Positions 33,804 through 43,051 of a stretch of 64,000 nt of DNA are shown here, one piece after another. The notes under the pieces were generated by a model, which made no database searches, was not told where the DNA came from, and saw only the letters and a list, made by a program, of their open reading frames with translations. The translations under genes and the position numbers were made by a program. This stretch comes from Ewingella sp049889095 (GTDB lineage Bacteria > Pseudomonadota > Gammaproteobacteria > Enterobacterales > Enterobacteriaceae), in assembly GCA_049889095.1 (NCBI GenBank), contig JBLJFK010000001.1; one strand, written 5' to 3'. Position 1 is the first letter of the stretch. Each line of letters starts with the position of its first letter.

Positions 33804-34259
33804 CTACTCTCTGTTTCCGAGGATTTGCTGCAGGTCTTCTTTGAGTGCTGACATTTGGGTTGCGTACTTCTCTTTGCGCTCTGCATCTTCCAATAACTGA
33901 ATAATGGTATCAGATAGCGTAGCGCTACGGCGTTGAGCCAAACCTGCTAGTCGTTGCCAGACTAAAAATTCGAGGTCGATCGATTTCTTGCGGGTGTGCT
34001 GATGTTCAGAATTGAAATGACGCTTACGCCTGGCACGAATGGTCTGCTTTAGGCGGTTCTCTAAAGCAACATTCATGTTAACGGCAATCCACGCCAGAAC
34101 CTTGACGGGTTCATTTTCTATCCTTAAAAGTTCATCCACCGCGTCCTGAGCAGCACTATTTTCTAAATGGCGGGTAATGCGCTCACCTTCACGGTGTTTC
34201 TTTACCAAGTACGTCCATTTCCAACCGCTCTCAAGATTTTCCAATTGCTGATATTTCAT
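33804..34259 (-). CDS. matP: macrodomain Ter organiser MatP
   Basis: A 151-residue protein matching E. coli MatP: the N-terminal four-helix part (MKYQQLENLESGWKWTYLVKKHREGE start), ribbon-helix-helix DNA-binding segment (about 95-125) and C-terminal coiled coil. It binds matS sites in the terminus macrodomain and links it to the division machinery. It converges on ompA. Confidence 0.95.
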   Translation of the reverse strand: MKYQQLENLESGWKWTYLVKKHREGERITRHLENSAAQDAVDELLRIENEPVKVLAWIAVNMNVALENRLKQTIRARRKRHFNSEHQHTRKKSIDLEFLVWQRLAGLAQRRSATLSDTIIQLLEDAERKEKYATQMSALKEDLQQILGNRE

Positions 34260-34469
34260 TGTGAGCTCTTCTGTGACCCCGTAACTTTGTTAAGCATAAC
34301 AGCTTTATTTCAATTTTCACTGCAAATAAATCATGCCGACTTGCTCGTTTTTTGCACGGACAAACCCCATCTTAGCTGGCGAAGGTCTTAACCGTGACTC
34401 TCGCTGTATGCAGCCGTGTGAATTCTTGTATAATCGCCCTTTCCCTTTTTAAAGATCACAGCTAACACA

Positions 34470-36221
34470 TTGACCAATAACCGACTTGATTGGCAGCTAT
34501 TACTGCCCGATACCGCGCCTTACGAGGCAACATTCGCAACGGCTGCTGAGTTGGCCCCAGTTGATTTCGCTGTTATACAGCCAAGGCTGGAAAATGGTTT
34601 AACGCTGTTTTGTCATCCACTCTCGCGTCCACGCTTTATGACAATTAAAGCACAGGAAAGCCGTGAGTATTTGTCACGTATTACGGATGTCGTTAAACAG
34701 ATTTTGCCTGAGCAGCAAGAGATCGTAGGTTCCCGATATATTATCGACGGTAACCAGATCACCCTTGAACCTGCGCAATCTGTAGATGATGCCTTCGCGG
34801 CGAAACTCTCTTGCCACTTCCAGGAGTGGATTGAATCAGAGCAACTGTTTGGCTGTGTGCGTTTGTACAAAGATCAAATTCAACTTGAACCAGGCCTGAT
34901 TCATCAGCTGAATGGGGGCGTGCTGGTCCTTTCTGTGCGCGCTCTGCTAGCCCAACCGCTGATGTGGTTGCGTCTCAAGCAGATGATGTCGTGTGGCTGG
35001 TATCACTGGTCTTCCCCGGATGAGAGCCGCCCTCTGCCTGTTTCTATTCCGCCTATGGCGCTGGATATTCGTCTGATACTGGTCGGCGATCGTATTTCGC
35101 TGGGCGAGTTCAACGAGATGGAATCCGAACTGCTGGAATCGGCGGTATATGGCGAATTTGAAGCAGACCTGCCACTCACCGAACCCAGCGATATGGAAAC
35201 CTGGTGTGGCTATATCAATACGCTGGCAGATGAGTTAGAGATCCCCCGCCTGGCCACAGACGCGTGGCCGGCTCTACTTCGGCTTGCCATCCGATATAGC
35301 ACAGATCAGGGCAGCCTTACGCTCTGCCCATCATGGCTTAGTGCTCAGCTTACTGAAGCGGCCTTATACAATGAGGACGAGTTGCTTAGTCTAAAAGCGT
35401 TTGAGGCTGCTATCAATGCGCGGGCATGGCGTGAAAGCTATTTGCAAGAGCGCATGCAGGATGAGATTGAGCTCGGACAGATTCGTATTGAAACCGAAGG
35501 CGAAGTCATTGGTCAGATTAACGGTCTTTCAGTACTGGAATATCCAGGTCATCCAAGAGCCTTTGGTGAACCTTCCCGTATAAGCTGTGTCGTACACGCC
35601 GGTGACGGTGAATTCACTGACGTCGAACGTAAAGCAGAGTTGGGCGGTAATTTGCATGCCAAAGGCATGATGATTATGCAGGCATTCTTGATTTCTGAGC
35701 TGGAACTTGACCAGCCTCTTCCATTCTCCGCGTCGATTGTTTTCGAGCAATCCTATGGAGAAGTGGATGGCGACAGCGCGTCGCTGGCAGAACTTTGTGC
35801 GCTGGTAAGCGCACTGTCAATGCAACCGATCAACCAGCAAATTGCAGTGACTGGTTCCGTTGATCAATTTGGTAACGTACAACCTATTGGTGGCGTGAAT
35901 GAGAAAATCGAAGGTTTCTTCGAAGTTTGTCAGCGTCGCGGCTTGACCGGCAAACAAGGGGTCATTTTACCCACCAGCAACGTACGTAATCTGTGCTTGC
36001 ATCCTCAGGTATTGGATGCCGTTCGCGAAGGCCAGTTTCATTTATGGGCAGTTGATAATGCAGCTGAAGCGTTGCCTATCCTGACCGGTTTGATTTACTC
36101 GTACGAAGAACAGGCTGAAGAAGTGCGTCCAAGCTTGCTGGGTTTGATTCAAGAACGCATCGCGCTGGCCCTGCCGCACGATCGTCGCCGTTACCCCTGG
36201 CCTTTCCGCTGGTTGAACTGA
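34470..36221 (+). CDS. lonH: Lon-like protease LonH (YcbZ)
   Basis: A 583-residue protein close to E. coli YcbZ (586). The C-terminal Lon protease domain has the catalytic serine in DGDSASLAEL and the lysine in NEKIEGFFE; the N-terminal AAA part is degenerate, with no clear Walker A. FPGHPRAFGEPSRI-like sequence (EYPGHPRAFGEPSRI) and GGNLHAKGMMIMQAFL are diagnostic. The frame opens with TTG at 34470, no good ribosome site is seen, and the next in-frame ATG would remove 55 residues that match the family weakly. Substrates are poorly known. Confidence 0.92.
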   Translation: MTNNRLDWQLLLPDTAPYEATFATAAELAPVDFAVIQPRLENGLTLFCHPLSRPRFMTIKAQESREYLSRITDVVKQILPEQQEIVGSRYIIDGNQITLEPAQSVDDAFAAKLSCHFQEWIESEQLFGCVRLYKDQIQLEPGLIHQLNGGVLVLSVRALLAQPLMWLRLKQMMSCGWYHWSSPDESRPLPVSIPPMALDIRLILVGDRISLGEFNEMESELLESAVYGEFEADLPLTEPSDMETWCGYINTLADELEIPRLATDAWPALLRLAIRYSTDQGSLTLCPSWLSAQLTEAALYNEDELLSLKAFEAAINARAWRESYLQERMQDEIELGQIRIETEGEVIGQINGLSVLEYPGHPRAFGEPSRISCVVHAGDGEFTDVERKAELGGNLHAKGMMIMQAFLISELELDQPLPFSASIVFEQSYGEVDGDSASLAELCALVSALSMQPINQQIAVTGSVDQFGNVQPIGGVNEKIEGFFEVCQRRGLTGKQGVILPTSNVRNLCLHPQVLDAVREGQFHLWAVDNAAEALPILTGLIYSYEEQAEEVRPSLLGLIQERIALALPHDRRRYPWPFRWLN

Positions 36222-36230
36222 TTCAGCCAC

Positions 36231-36247
36231 AGCTGATCGGAGTTGTT
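36231..36247. promoter_or_regulatory. FadR activator site of fabA
   Basis: AGCTGATCGGAGTTGTT differs little from the E. coli fabA FadR site (CTGATCGGACTTGTT) and lies at the same place relative to fabA. FadR activates fabA when acyl-CoA is low. Confidence 0.75.
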
Positions 36248-36248
36248 C

Positions 36249-36266
36249 AGCTTATACCTGTTAGCT
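36249..36266. promoter_or_regulatory. FabR repressor site of fabA
   Basis: AGCTTATACCTGTTAGCT is aligned with the E. coli FabR palindrome AGCGTACACGTGTTAGCT directly after the FadR site; 14 of 18 positions match. Confidence 0.65.
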
Positions 36267-36304
36267 AAACTCCGTCCTTCAATAAAATAAGGCTTACATA
36301 GAAC

Positions 36305-36823
36305 ATGGTAGATAAACGCGACTCCTATACGAAAGAAGATCTTGAGGCCTCTGGCCGTAGCGAACTTTTTGGTGCCGGTGGCCCGCCATTGCCATCGGGT
36401 AATATGTTGATGATGGATCGTATCGTCAAAATGCAAGAAGACGGTGGCACGCATGGTAAAGGCTTTGTTGAAGCCGAGCTGGATATCAATCCTGACTTGT
36501 GGTTCTTCGGTTGCCATTTCATTGGTGACCCGGTCATGCCAGGCTGTCTCGGTCTTGATGCCATGTGGCAGTTGGTTGGTTTCTATCTTGGCTGGCTCGG
36601 TGGCGAAGGCAAAGGCCGCGCACTGGGTGTCGGTGAAGTTAAATTCATCGGTCAGGTATTGCCTACGGCAAAAGTAGTGACTTATCGCTTGAACTTTAAA
36701 CGCGTGATCAACCGTAAACTGATCATGGGCGTAGCTGACGGTGAAGTACTGGTTGATGGCGAGCTTATCTATACCGCCACAGATCTTAAAGTCGGTCTTT
36801 TCAAAGACGCGGGTGTTTTCTAA
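36305..36823 (+). CDS. fabA: 3-hydroxydecanoyl-ACP dehydratase/isomerase FabA
   Basis: A 172-residue hot-dog fold enzyme identical in length to E. coli FabA. The catalytic histidine (GCHFIGDPVMPGCLGLDAMWQL) and the aspartate of GLDAMWQL are present. It dehydrates 3-hydroxydecanoyl-ACP and isomerises the product to cis-3-decenoyl-ACP, the branch point for unsaturated fatty acids. FadR and FabR sites upstream show balanced control. Confidence 0.98.
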   Translation: MVDKRDSYTKEDLEASGRSELFGAGGPPLPSGNMLMMDRIVKMQEDGGTHGKGFVEAELDINPDLWFFGCHFIGDPVMPGCLGLDAMWQLVGFYLGWLGGEGKGRALGVGEVKFIGQVLPTAKVVTYRLNFKRVINRKLIMGVADGEVLVDGELIYTATDLKVGLFKDAGVF

Positions 36824-36852
36824 TCAATAATAGACATCTGACTGTAAATTAT

Positions 36853-36884
36853 AAGGGAACCAGGAAACTGGTTTCCTTTTTTTA
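36853..36884 (+). terminator. terminator after fabA
   Basis: AAGGGAACCAG-GAAA-CTGGTTTCCTTTTTTT: 11-bp stem with one G-U pair, then a T-run. The rest of 36885-37141 holds nothing recognisable apart from a GC-rich hairpin (ACCTCCGC/GCGGAGGT near 37097-37117) that probably ends rmf transcription. Confidence 0.88.
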
Positions 36885-37141
36885 AAGTAATATATACATT
36901 AATGCACTGGCACTTTCATGAAGGGGGTTTAATCATTCGCGTAGTATGAAATCATCCAGCTTATCGGTCATCCCCAACCGTTTTTCGTTTCACTACAGTC
37001 TCTCATCCTCACAAAGCAAAAACCCTTCGAAACTGAGAAATTAAGTAGGATTTTTGGGGTGTGCTATAAATATTTTTCTACGGCAGAAATGAAAACCTCC
37101 GCACACAGCGGAGGTTGTTCCTTTTTCTGACAGAGCTACGG

Positions 37142-37309
37142 TTAAGCGGTAACTGATCTGTCCTCCATGGCTTGTCGCCAACCCCCGAGCCAATGTGATC
37201 GGGCATCTAATGATTGATAGGGGCAAATCTCTTTCGAACGACCGCCTATTCCAGCTTGGTAACCACGTGATAATGCCCGTTCCAGGCGATCGCGTTTTTG
37301 TCTCTTCAT
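37142..37309 (-). CDS. rmf: ribosome modulation factor Rmf
   Basis: A short 55-residue frame on the minus strand starting MKRQKRDRLERALSRG and ending SVTA. It matches E. coli Rmf at almost every conserved site (RGYQAG, GRSKE-CPYQ, WLGGWR-AM-DR). Rmf binds the 30S subunit near the anti-Shine-Dalgarno in stationary phase and pairs 70S ribosomes into inactive 100S dimers. Position next to fabA is as in E. coli. The gene is easily missed because of its length. Confidence 0.96.
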   Translation of the reverse strand: MKRQKRDRLERALSRGYQAGIGGRSKEICPYQSLDARSHWLGGWRQAMEDRSVTA

Positions 37310-37508
37310 GCCTTGTTTCCCTCATTTATTCAGGTTCATGTGGAAAAAAAACAGTGAGCCGCATTTGCGTCCACACTTAACAAATAGACGCTATCGTCAG
37401 AGAGGTCAATGTACAAATTTCACGCGAATGTCATATTTTTGAGGTATTTTATCTGATTGCGCGCGAGCTAATCGCGCCACAAAAACCTCATCTGGCTGAT
37501 CATCAATA

Positions 37509-37547
37509 AAAAATCCCGAATACTGAGCGTTCAGCATTCGGGATTTT
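37509..37547 (-). terminator. terminator after pqiC
   Basis: ATCCCGAATACTGA and TCAGCATTCGGGAT form a long stem with one internal mismatch around GCGT; the minus-strand side continues into a T-run, so it ends the pqi operon. Confidence 0.88.
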
Positions 37548-37585
37548 GTGTGTCTGGCTTAAATAAAATTAAGCTTAAAAGATGT

Positions 37586-38149
37586 TCATCTTATCTGGCT
37601 GGCAATTTGGCCCGCCTCTTGCTGCCAACCGGCGGCGAGTGCACGCACCAATGCGTCATAACCATCTTCATTCTGTTTCAATACCAGATTGAAATTCCGC
37701 TGAGTAGTCTGTCCATTACGTGTCAGCGTCCAACTTCCGCTGATCAGTGCAGTGCCATCATAGCGACCATGGAAGCCTGTTACGTTGACGTTAAGCACGT
37801 CCTGTTCGGCGCTGCTGGCAGGTTGCGCAGAGACAACTCGTCCAGGTAAGTCACGGCCCAGATAAGTGACTAATGACTGCTGGAGCTGCTGGTCTAGCGG
37901 ACTAGCCCACAGGTTGTTTTGTGTCAAAACGTACTGGACGTCATTGGTCTGAAACACCAAACCGTTACCCGCCAGATAATCCGCCACACTGACATGTTCC
38001 ACCCACAGCTGCCGTTGTTCACCTTGCGGTATACTCGTGCTGGTTGTTGCGGTGCCACTGTTAAGTATAGGCAGCTGGTAATAGGTTTTATTGTCACTGC
38101 TGCTACAGGCAGAAAGTAATAATGCTACGACGACGGGTATCCATTTCAT
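37586..38149 (-). CDS. pqiC: lipoprotein PqiC (YmbA)
   Basis: A 187-residue lipoprotein with lipobox LLSAC (cysteine near 15) and the ABC-type transport auxiliary (DUF330) fold: YYQLPILNSG, LWVEHVSVADYLAGNGLVFQ. It sits at the inner face of the outer membrane and caps the PqiB tunnel. Its start is three bases past the pqiB stop. Confidence 0.93.
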   Translation of the reverse strand: MKWIPVVVALLLSACSSSDNKTYYQLPILNSGTATTSTSIPQGEQRQLWVEHVSVADYLAGNGLVFQTNDVQYVLTQNNLWASPLDQQLQQSLVTYLGRDLPGRVVSAQPASSAEQDVLNVNVTGFHGRYDGTALISGSWTLTRNGQTTQRNFNLVLKQNEDGYDALVRALAAGWQQEAGQIASQIR

Positions 38150-38151
38150 GA

Positions 38152-39807
38152 TTATTTGGCCTTCTTCGGCTGAGGATCATCTTGCCCAGGGGCTGAGAAA
38201 ATCAGTGCGTTGCTTTTCTGATTCAGTGTTTTCAGAACAGGTTGCAGTTCACGCAAGGTTTTATCCAGACTCTGCATATCCCCAACCAGATTATTGTATG
38301 CCGGTGAACCAGGCTGGAAGCCTTTCAGACTGCGGTTCAGTTGGATAAGCGTTTGCTGCATATCTTGCGGCAGAGCTTTCATCTCTTTACTGCTCACAAT
38401 GGCATTGAGTGAATCGAGGGTTCTCTGCGTCGCTTTCATCGTTTTCTTACTTTCAGCCAGCGTACTTGTCGCTTCACGCAGCATCGGTTCAATTGGCAGA
38501 GCGTTGATTTTGTCGAGCGTGATCATTAATTTCTGCTGAATCTGTGCAAAACCACCGCTGACGGTTGGCAAGACCTTAATACCCTGCATTTCAGCAGGCC
38601 CTGTCCAGGCTTTTTCCTTTGGATAGAAATCAAGATCGATATACATCAAACCGGTCAGCAGGTTGGCAGACTTCATCGAGGCTCGCAGACCGTTGGCGAT
38701 ACCGGTATTGAGGTGTTCATTCACATCAAAATTGTTACCCAATAATTTCTCGAACCGGTCCGGCTCAATGCGGATCATTACAGGAATACGGTAATCGCTT
38801 TCAATCTGCTGTTTCATTCCACGGATCGCGTAAGGTACTTCTGCGACGGTTCCCAGACGGATGCCTCGGAACTCCACCGGTGCGCCGGGTTGCAGGCCGC
38901 GGACGGAGTCGGAGAAGAACAGCAGGTAATCCATATGACGGGTATACAACGATTCCTGAATACTTTTTTGATCGTCAAAGAGTTTATAACTATCGCCAGT
39001 TTTGGCGTCATTACCCTTATCCCAGCCACTTGGAATATCAAAGCTGACGCCACCGCTGAGCAGTGTGGCGAGTGATCCCATCTCTACACGCATACCCTGT
39101 GCAGACATATCGAAGTTGACACCACTGTCTTTCCAGAAACGTACGTTGTCCGTAATTAGCGTATCGTACGGGGCACGAATAAATAGTTGATATTTAATGT
39201 TACGGGCTTTTGGATCAAAATGGCTAGTTTCCACAGTACCAACCTGGAATCCGCGGAACAGCACCGGATCGCCGGGGTTAAGCTGACCGGAACGTTCACT
39301 CTCAAGAATCACGCGGATGCCTTTAGCATCAGGAGATGCAAGGGGCGGTGAATCATCCAGAGTGTATTCAGCTTTCTCATCACCTTTATTACCCGGCTGC
39401 AGTTGAATATACGCACCGGATAATAGCGTACTCAAACCGGACACACCTTCCCGACCAATCTGCGGTTTGACTACCCAAAACACCGAGTCTCCACGCAGCA
39501 TTTTTTCCATGCCAGTGTTGAGGCGCGCTTTAATAATCACTTGTTGCAGGTTGTCGCTCAGGGTAACGCTTTCCACTCTACCCACATCGACGTTACGACT
39601 TTTTATCGCCGTTTTACCGCCTTCGATGCCCTCTGCTGTAGTGGTAATAAGCGTGACTTCAGGCCCCTGATTACTGTAATGGTAGAACAGAATCCAGGCA
39701 CCGATCAGTGCGGTGACAATAGGGATGATCCACACCGGAGACCAGCGTTTGATCTTCTCGACTTTTGCCATACCGTTCTGTTCACCGTCGATTTTATTTT
39801 CCACCAT
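38152..39807 (-). CDS. pqiB: MCE-domain protein PqiB (intermembrane lipid transport)
   Basis: A 551-residue protein: short cytoplasmic start, one membrane helix (about 28-48, PVWIIPIVTALIGAWILFY), then three MCE repeats (GPEVTLITTTAEGIEGGKTAIKSRNVDVG; RVILESERSGQLNPGDPVLFRGFQVG; the FFSDSVRGLQPGAPVEFRGIRLG region) and a long C-terminal helix. MCE rings stack into a tube spanning the periplasm between PqiA and PqiC. It overlaps pqiA by 14 bases. Confidence 0.95.
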   Translation of the reverse strand: MVENKIDGEQNGMAKVEKIKRWSPVWIIPIVTALIGAWILFYHYSNQGPEVTLITTTAEGIEGGKTAIKSRNVDVGRVESVTLSDNLQQVIIKARLNTGMEKMLRGDSVFWVVKPQIGREGVSGLSTLLSGAYIQLQPGNKGDEKAEYTLDDSPPLASPDAKGIRVILESERSGQLNPGDPVLFRGFQVGTVETSHFDPKARNIKYQLFIRAPYDTLITDNVRFWKDSGVNFDMSAQGMRVEMGSLATLLSGGVSFDIPSGWDKGNDAKTGDSYKLFDDQKSIQESLYTRHMDYLLFFSDSVRGLQPGAPVEFRGIRLGTVAEVPYAIRGMKQQIESDYRIPVMIRIEPDRFEKLLGNNFDVNEHLNTGIANGLRASMKSANLLTGLMYIDLDFYPKEKAWTGPAEMQGIKVLPTVSGGFAQIQQKLMITLDKINALPIEPMLREATSTLAESKKTMKATQRTLDSLNAIVSSKEMKALPQDMQQTLIQLNRSLKGFQPGSPAYNNLVGDMQSLDKTLRELQPVLKTLNQKSNALIFSAPGQDDPQPKKAK

Positions 39808-41065
39808 CTTGTTGCTCCTTCAAAGACTGAACTCCAGCCCGATCCCAAATCAACCTTGGGTCGAAAGTCATCGCCGCGAACATAGTAAGAATAACGACCC
39901 CCGCAAATAGCAGTGCGCCGATGTCCGGATAAATACTCATTAGTTGCCCCATTCTGACCAGTGCAGAAAGCACTGCGATGACGAATACGTCGATCATTGA
40001 CCATCGGCCGACAAATTCGACCATTTCATAAATCACATGCAATCTCTCTCTGTCGACCCGCTTGCCGCTGTTGGCATCCCAGCACAACCAGCCAATCGCC
40101 AGCATTTTCAAAGTAGGCACCATAATACTGGCAATAAAAATCACCATGGCAACAGGATAAGAGCCGTCACTCCATAACAACACGACCCCGGCCATAATGG
40201 TGGAGGTGATTTTAGTTCCCAACGCCTGAGTGACCATGATGGGTAACAAATTCGCTGGAACATAGAGAAGAATCGACGTTGCTAATAATGCTAATGTCCA
40301 TTGCAGACTGTTCTTACGCCGGGCATGGCCCTTGGTTTCGCAGCGGCTACACACGGACTGATTGGCCGGTAAAATAGCCATACAACAGTGACAAGAACGT
40401 AACCCCTGACTCAAACCGCTCTCTCCAATACGCAACGGCTGCGTCAGACGCGGCGCGGGTTCAACCTGCTGCCATAACCAGTAGCGGTCGGTACATTGGA
40501 ATGCGCGTAGTTGAAGCAGACAGAAAAGGACGAAGGGAATGAAACTGGCGCCAATACCGACATCGCCATAAGCCATCAGTTTGACGAAGCTCACCAGCAC
40601 ACCGGCGAGGAAAATCTCTACCATGCACCATGCCTTTAAACGGAACAGCATGCGAGCAATGCTCACTTTCCAGTGCGCTGAAAGCCGGGTATTCATGCAC
40701 AGCACAATAATTGACAACATGCAGATGGCAGGCAGTAATTGCACAACGACCATAAATAAGGAGGCCATGCTGGCGTAGTTTTCCGAGACCAGCACCTGCG
40801 GAATTTGGATCAACGTAACTTCACTACCAAGGCCCGCCACCTTCATGTTAACGAAGGGGAAAAGATTGGATAGCAACAGCATAAACAGCGCGCTGATGGC
40901 AAAGCCAATAGGACGCTTGCGTGGCTCTTTCCAGCACGATGTTAGGGTGGTGTGGCAGCGGGGGCATTTCGCCTTTTGCCCGATGGCAATAGCAGGAATT
41001 TCCACCAATAAATCGCATTGGGGACACAAAATGTGCGGGTCATTAATATGAGAACACACAGTCAC
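39794..41065 (-). CDS. pqiA: inner-membrane protein PqiA
   Basis: A 423-residue protein with two homologous PqiA halves, each with a cytoplasmic zinc-ribbon (CPQC...CPRC near the start; CHCC...CSRC near 225-245) followed by about four membrane helices. It anchors PqiB and is thought to feed lipids into the tunnel. In E. coli the operon is induced by paraquat through SoxS; no clear SoxS site was identified here. Confidence 0.94.
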   Translation of the reverse strand: MTVCSHINDPHILCPQCDLLVEIPAIAIGQKAKCPRCHTTLTSCWKEPRKRPIGFAISALFMLLLSNLFPFVNMKVAGLGSEVTLIQIPQVLVSENYASMASLFMVVVQLLPAICMLSIIVLCMNTRLSAHWKVSIARMLFRLKAWCMVEIFLAGVLVSFVKLMAYGDVGIGASFIPFVLFCLLQLRAFQCTDRYWLWQQVEPAPRLTQPLRIGESGLSQGLRSCHCCMAILPANQSVCSRCETKGHARRKNSLQWTLALLATSILLYVPANLLPIMVTQALGTKITSTIMAGVVLLWSDGSYPVAMVIFIASIMVPTLKMLAIGWLCWDANSGKRVDRERLHVIYEMVEFVGRWSMIDVFVIAVLSALVRMGQLMSIYPDIGALLFAGVVILTMFAAMTFDPRLIWDRAGVQSLKEQQDGGK

Positions 41066-41141
41066 TCCTCAACGGCGGAAGATACTAAGACCTGTGCAGA
41101 CGAAAAAATCCATTATTCGGCTGCACAGGGAGGAGGCAGGT

Positions 41142-43046
41142 TTAGCCGTTTTTCTGCGCTTCCAGCGCTTCCCAACGTTCAAATGCCTGTTCTAACTCTT
41201 GTTCGACGGCCGCCAGCGAGCTTAATACCTGCTGAGTTTCATCATGTGGACGGGTGAAAAAATCCGCATCACTCATTTGTTGCTGTAAAGAAACAATCCG
41301 CCCTTCCAGCTCACTGATTTGCTGAGGCAACAGCTCAAGCTCACGTTGCTGATTATAGCTGAGCTTATTGGCCGTGCGTTTAGCAGATTCTGCTTTAGGC
41401 TGCGAGGCCGTTTTGGTTTCCGCAGCCGCAACCTGGCGAATTGGCTTCTGGTTACGACGCTGATGCTGCGCATCATGGTAACCACCCACATAGCTGTTGA
41501 TCACACCGTTGCCTTCATAAATCCAGCACTCGGTTGCCGAGTTATCAACAAACTCACGGTCATGGCTGACCAGCATCACGGTGCCCTGATAGGCATCGAT
41601 CATTTCTTCCAGCAGCTCCAGCGTTTCCACATCCAGGTCATTGGTTGGTTCATCAAGAATCAACAGGTTACTTGGACGCAGGAACAATTTTGCCAGCAGC
41701 AGACGGTTACGTTCGCCGCCTGACAGGGCTTTCACCGGCGTCATCGCGCGTTTAGGGTGGAACAAGAAGTCCTGTAAATAACCCAGCACGTGGCGTGAAC
41801 GACCGTTGACCATCACTTCCTGTTTACCTTCTGCCAGGTTGTCCATCACGGTGCGTTCCGGATCCAGCTCTGCACGGTGCTGGTCGAAGTATGCCACTTC
41901 CAGCTTGGTGCCACAGTGAACGCGGCCGCTATCTGCTTGAATCTGACTTAGCATCAGTTTAAGCAACGTCGTTTTACCACAGCCGTTCGGGCCAACCAGC
42001 GCAATTTTATCACCGCGCATCACTTGAGCAGAGAAGTTGCTCACCAACAGTTTACCGGCCACGCTGTAGTTAACGTCTTCCATTTCAAAGACAATCTTGC
42101 CGGAGCTTACGGCTTCAACTACCTGCATCTTGGCGGTGCCCATCACTTCACGACGGTCAGAGCGCTCTTTACGCAAGGCTTTCAGAGCGCGTACGCGGCC
42201 TTCGTTACGGGTACGCCGTGCTTTGATACCCTGACGGATCCACACTTCTTCCTGCGCCAGCTTTTTATCAAACTCAGCATTTTGCAAATCTTCTACGCGC
42301 AGAGCCTCTTCTTTCGCCAGCAAGTAAGCTTCGTAATTTCCCGGATAGGAGACCAGTTTACCGCGATCGAGATCGACAATGCGGGTCGCCATGTTGCGGA
42401 TAAACGAACGGTCATGGGAAATGAAGATGATGCTGCCCTGAAATTCCTTCAAGAACTCTTCCAGCCAGGCAATACTCTCGATGTCCAGGTGGTTGGTCGG
42501 TTCATCGAGCAACAAGACCTTCGGAGCACTGACCAGCGCACGACCCAAGGCCGCTTTACGTAACCAGCCACCCGACAGAGAGGTCAGTTCGGCATCAGCA
42601 TCCAGACCCAGTTGCAGCAACACTTCGCTGATGCGGCTGTCGAGCTGCCATAAACCCTGGTGATCAAGAATCTCCATCACCTGAGCGAGTTTATTCAGGT
42701 TTTTCTCACTGGGATCGGTTTCCACCAGATGCGAAATCGCATGATAGGCTTTGAGATGTTCGGCCTGCTCAGACACGCCTTCAGAGACGAAGTCAAATAC
42801 AGTACCGGTCACGTTACGTGGCGGATCCTGCTGCAAACGCGCGACGATCAAATCCTGCTCGTAAACGATACGACCGTCATCGAGTGGTACTTCGCGGTTG
42901 ATGATTTTCATTAGCGTCGATTTACCGGCGCCGTTACGGCCTACCAGACAGACGCGCTCGTTCGGTTCGATGTGTAATTCGGTGTTATCCAACAAAGGCG
43001 AGTCACTGAATGACAGCCAGGCACCTGACATACTGATTAAAGACAT
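41142..43046 (-). CDS. uup: ABC-F ATPase Uup
   Basis: A 634-residue protein of two ABC domains without membrane helices: Walker A GRNGAGKST and GPNGCGKTT, signatures LSGGWLRKA and LSGGERNRL, two LLDEPTN Walker B sites, the ABC-F linker between them, and a C-terminal coiled coil (about 560-634). ABC-F proteins act on the ribosome E site; Uup also influences transposon excision. The gene starts five bases after rlmKL ends. Confidence 0.95.
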   Translation of the reverse strand: MSLISMSGAWLSFSDSPLLDNTELHIEPNERVCLVGRNGAGKSTLMKIINREVPLDDGRIVYEQDLIVARLQQDPPRNVTGTVFDFVSEGVSEQAEHLKAYHAISHLVETDPSEKNLNKLAQVMEILDHQGLWQLDSRISEVLLQLGLDADAELTSLSGGWLRKAALGRALVSAPKVLLLDEPTNHLDIESIAWLEEFLKEFQGSIIFISHDRSFIRNMATRIVDLDRGKLVSYPGNYEAYLLAKEEALRVEDLQNAEFDKKLAQEEVWIRQGIKARRTRNEGRVRALKALRKERSDRREVMGTAKMQVVEAVSSGKIVFEMEDVNYSVAGKLLVSNFSAQVMRGDKIALVGPNGCGKTTLLKLMLSQIQADSGRVHCGTKLEVAYFDQHRAELDPERTVMDNLAEGKQEVMVNGRSRHVLGYLQDFLFHPKRAMTPVKALSGGERNRLLLAKLFLRPSNLLILDEPTNDLDVETLELLEEMIDAYQGTVMLVSHDREFVDNSATECWIYEGNGVINSYVGGYHDAQHQRRNQKPIRQVAAAETKTASQPKAESAKRTANKLSYNQQRELELLPQQISELEGRIVSLQQQMSDADFFTRPHDETQQVLSSLAAVEQELEQAFERWEALEAQKNG

Positions 43047-43051
43047 AAACT

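Noticed and set aside
42024..42563. 179-codon frame antisense to uup
   Set aside because: Inside the conserved first ABC domain of Uup; no ribosome site or family features.
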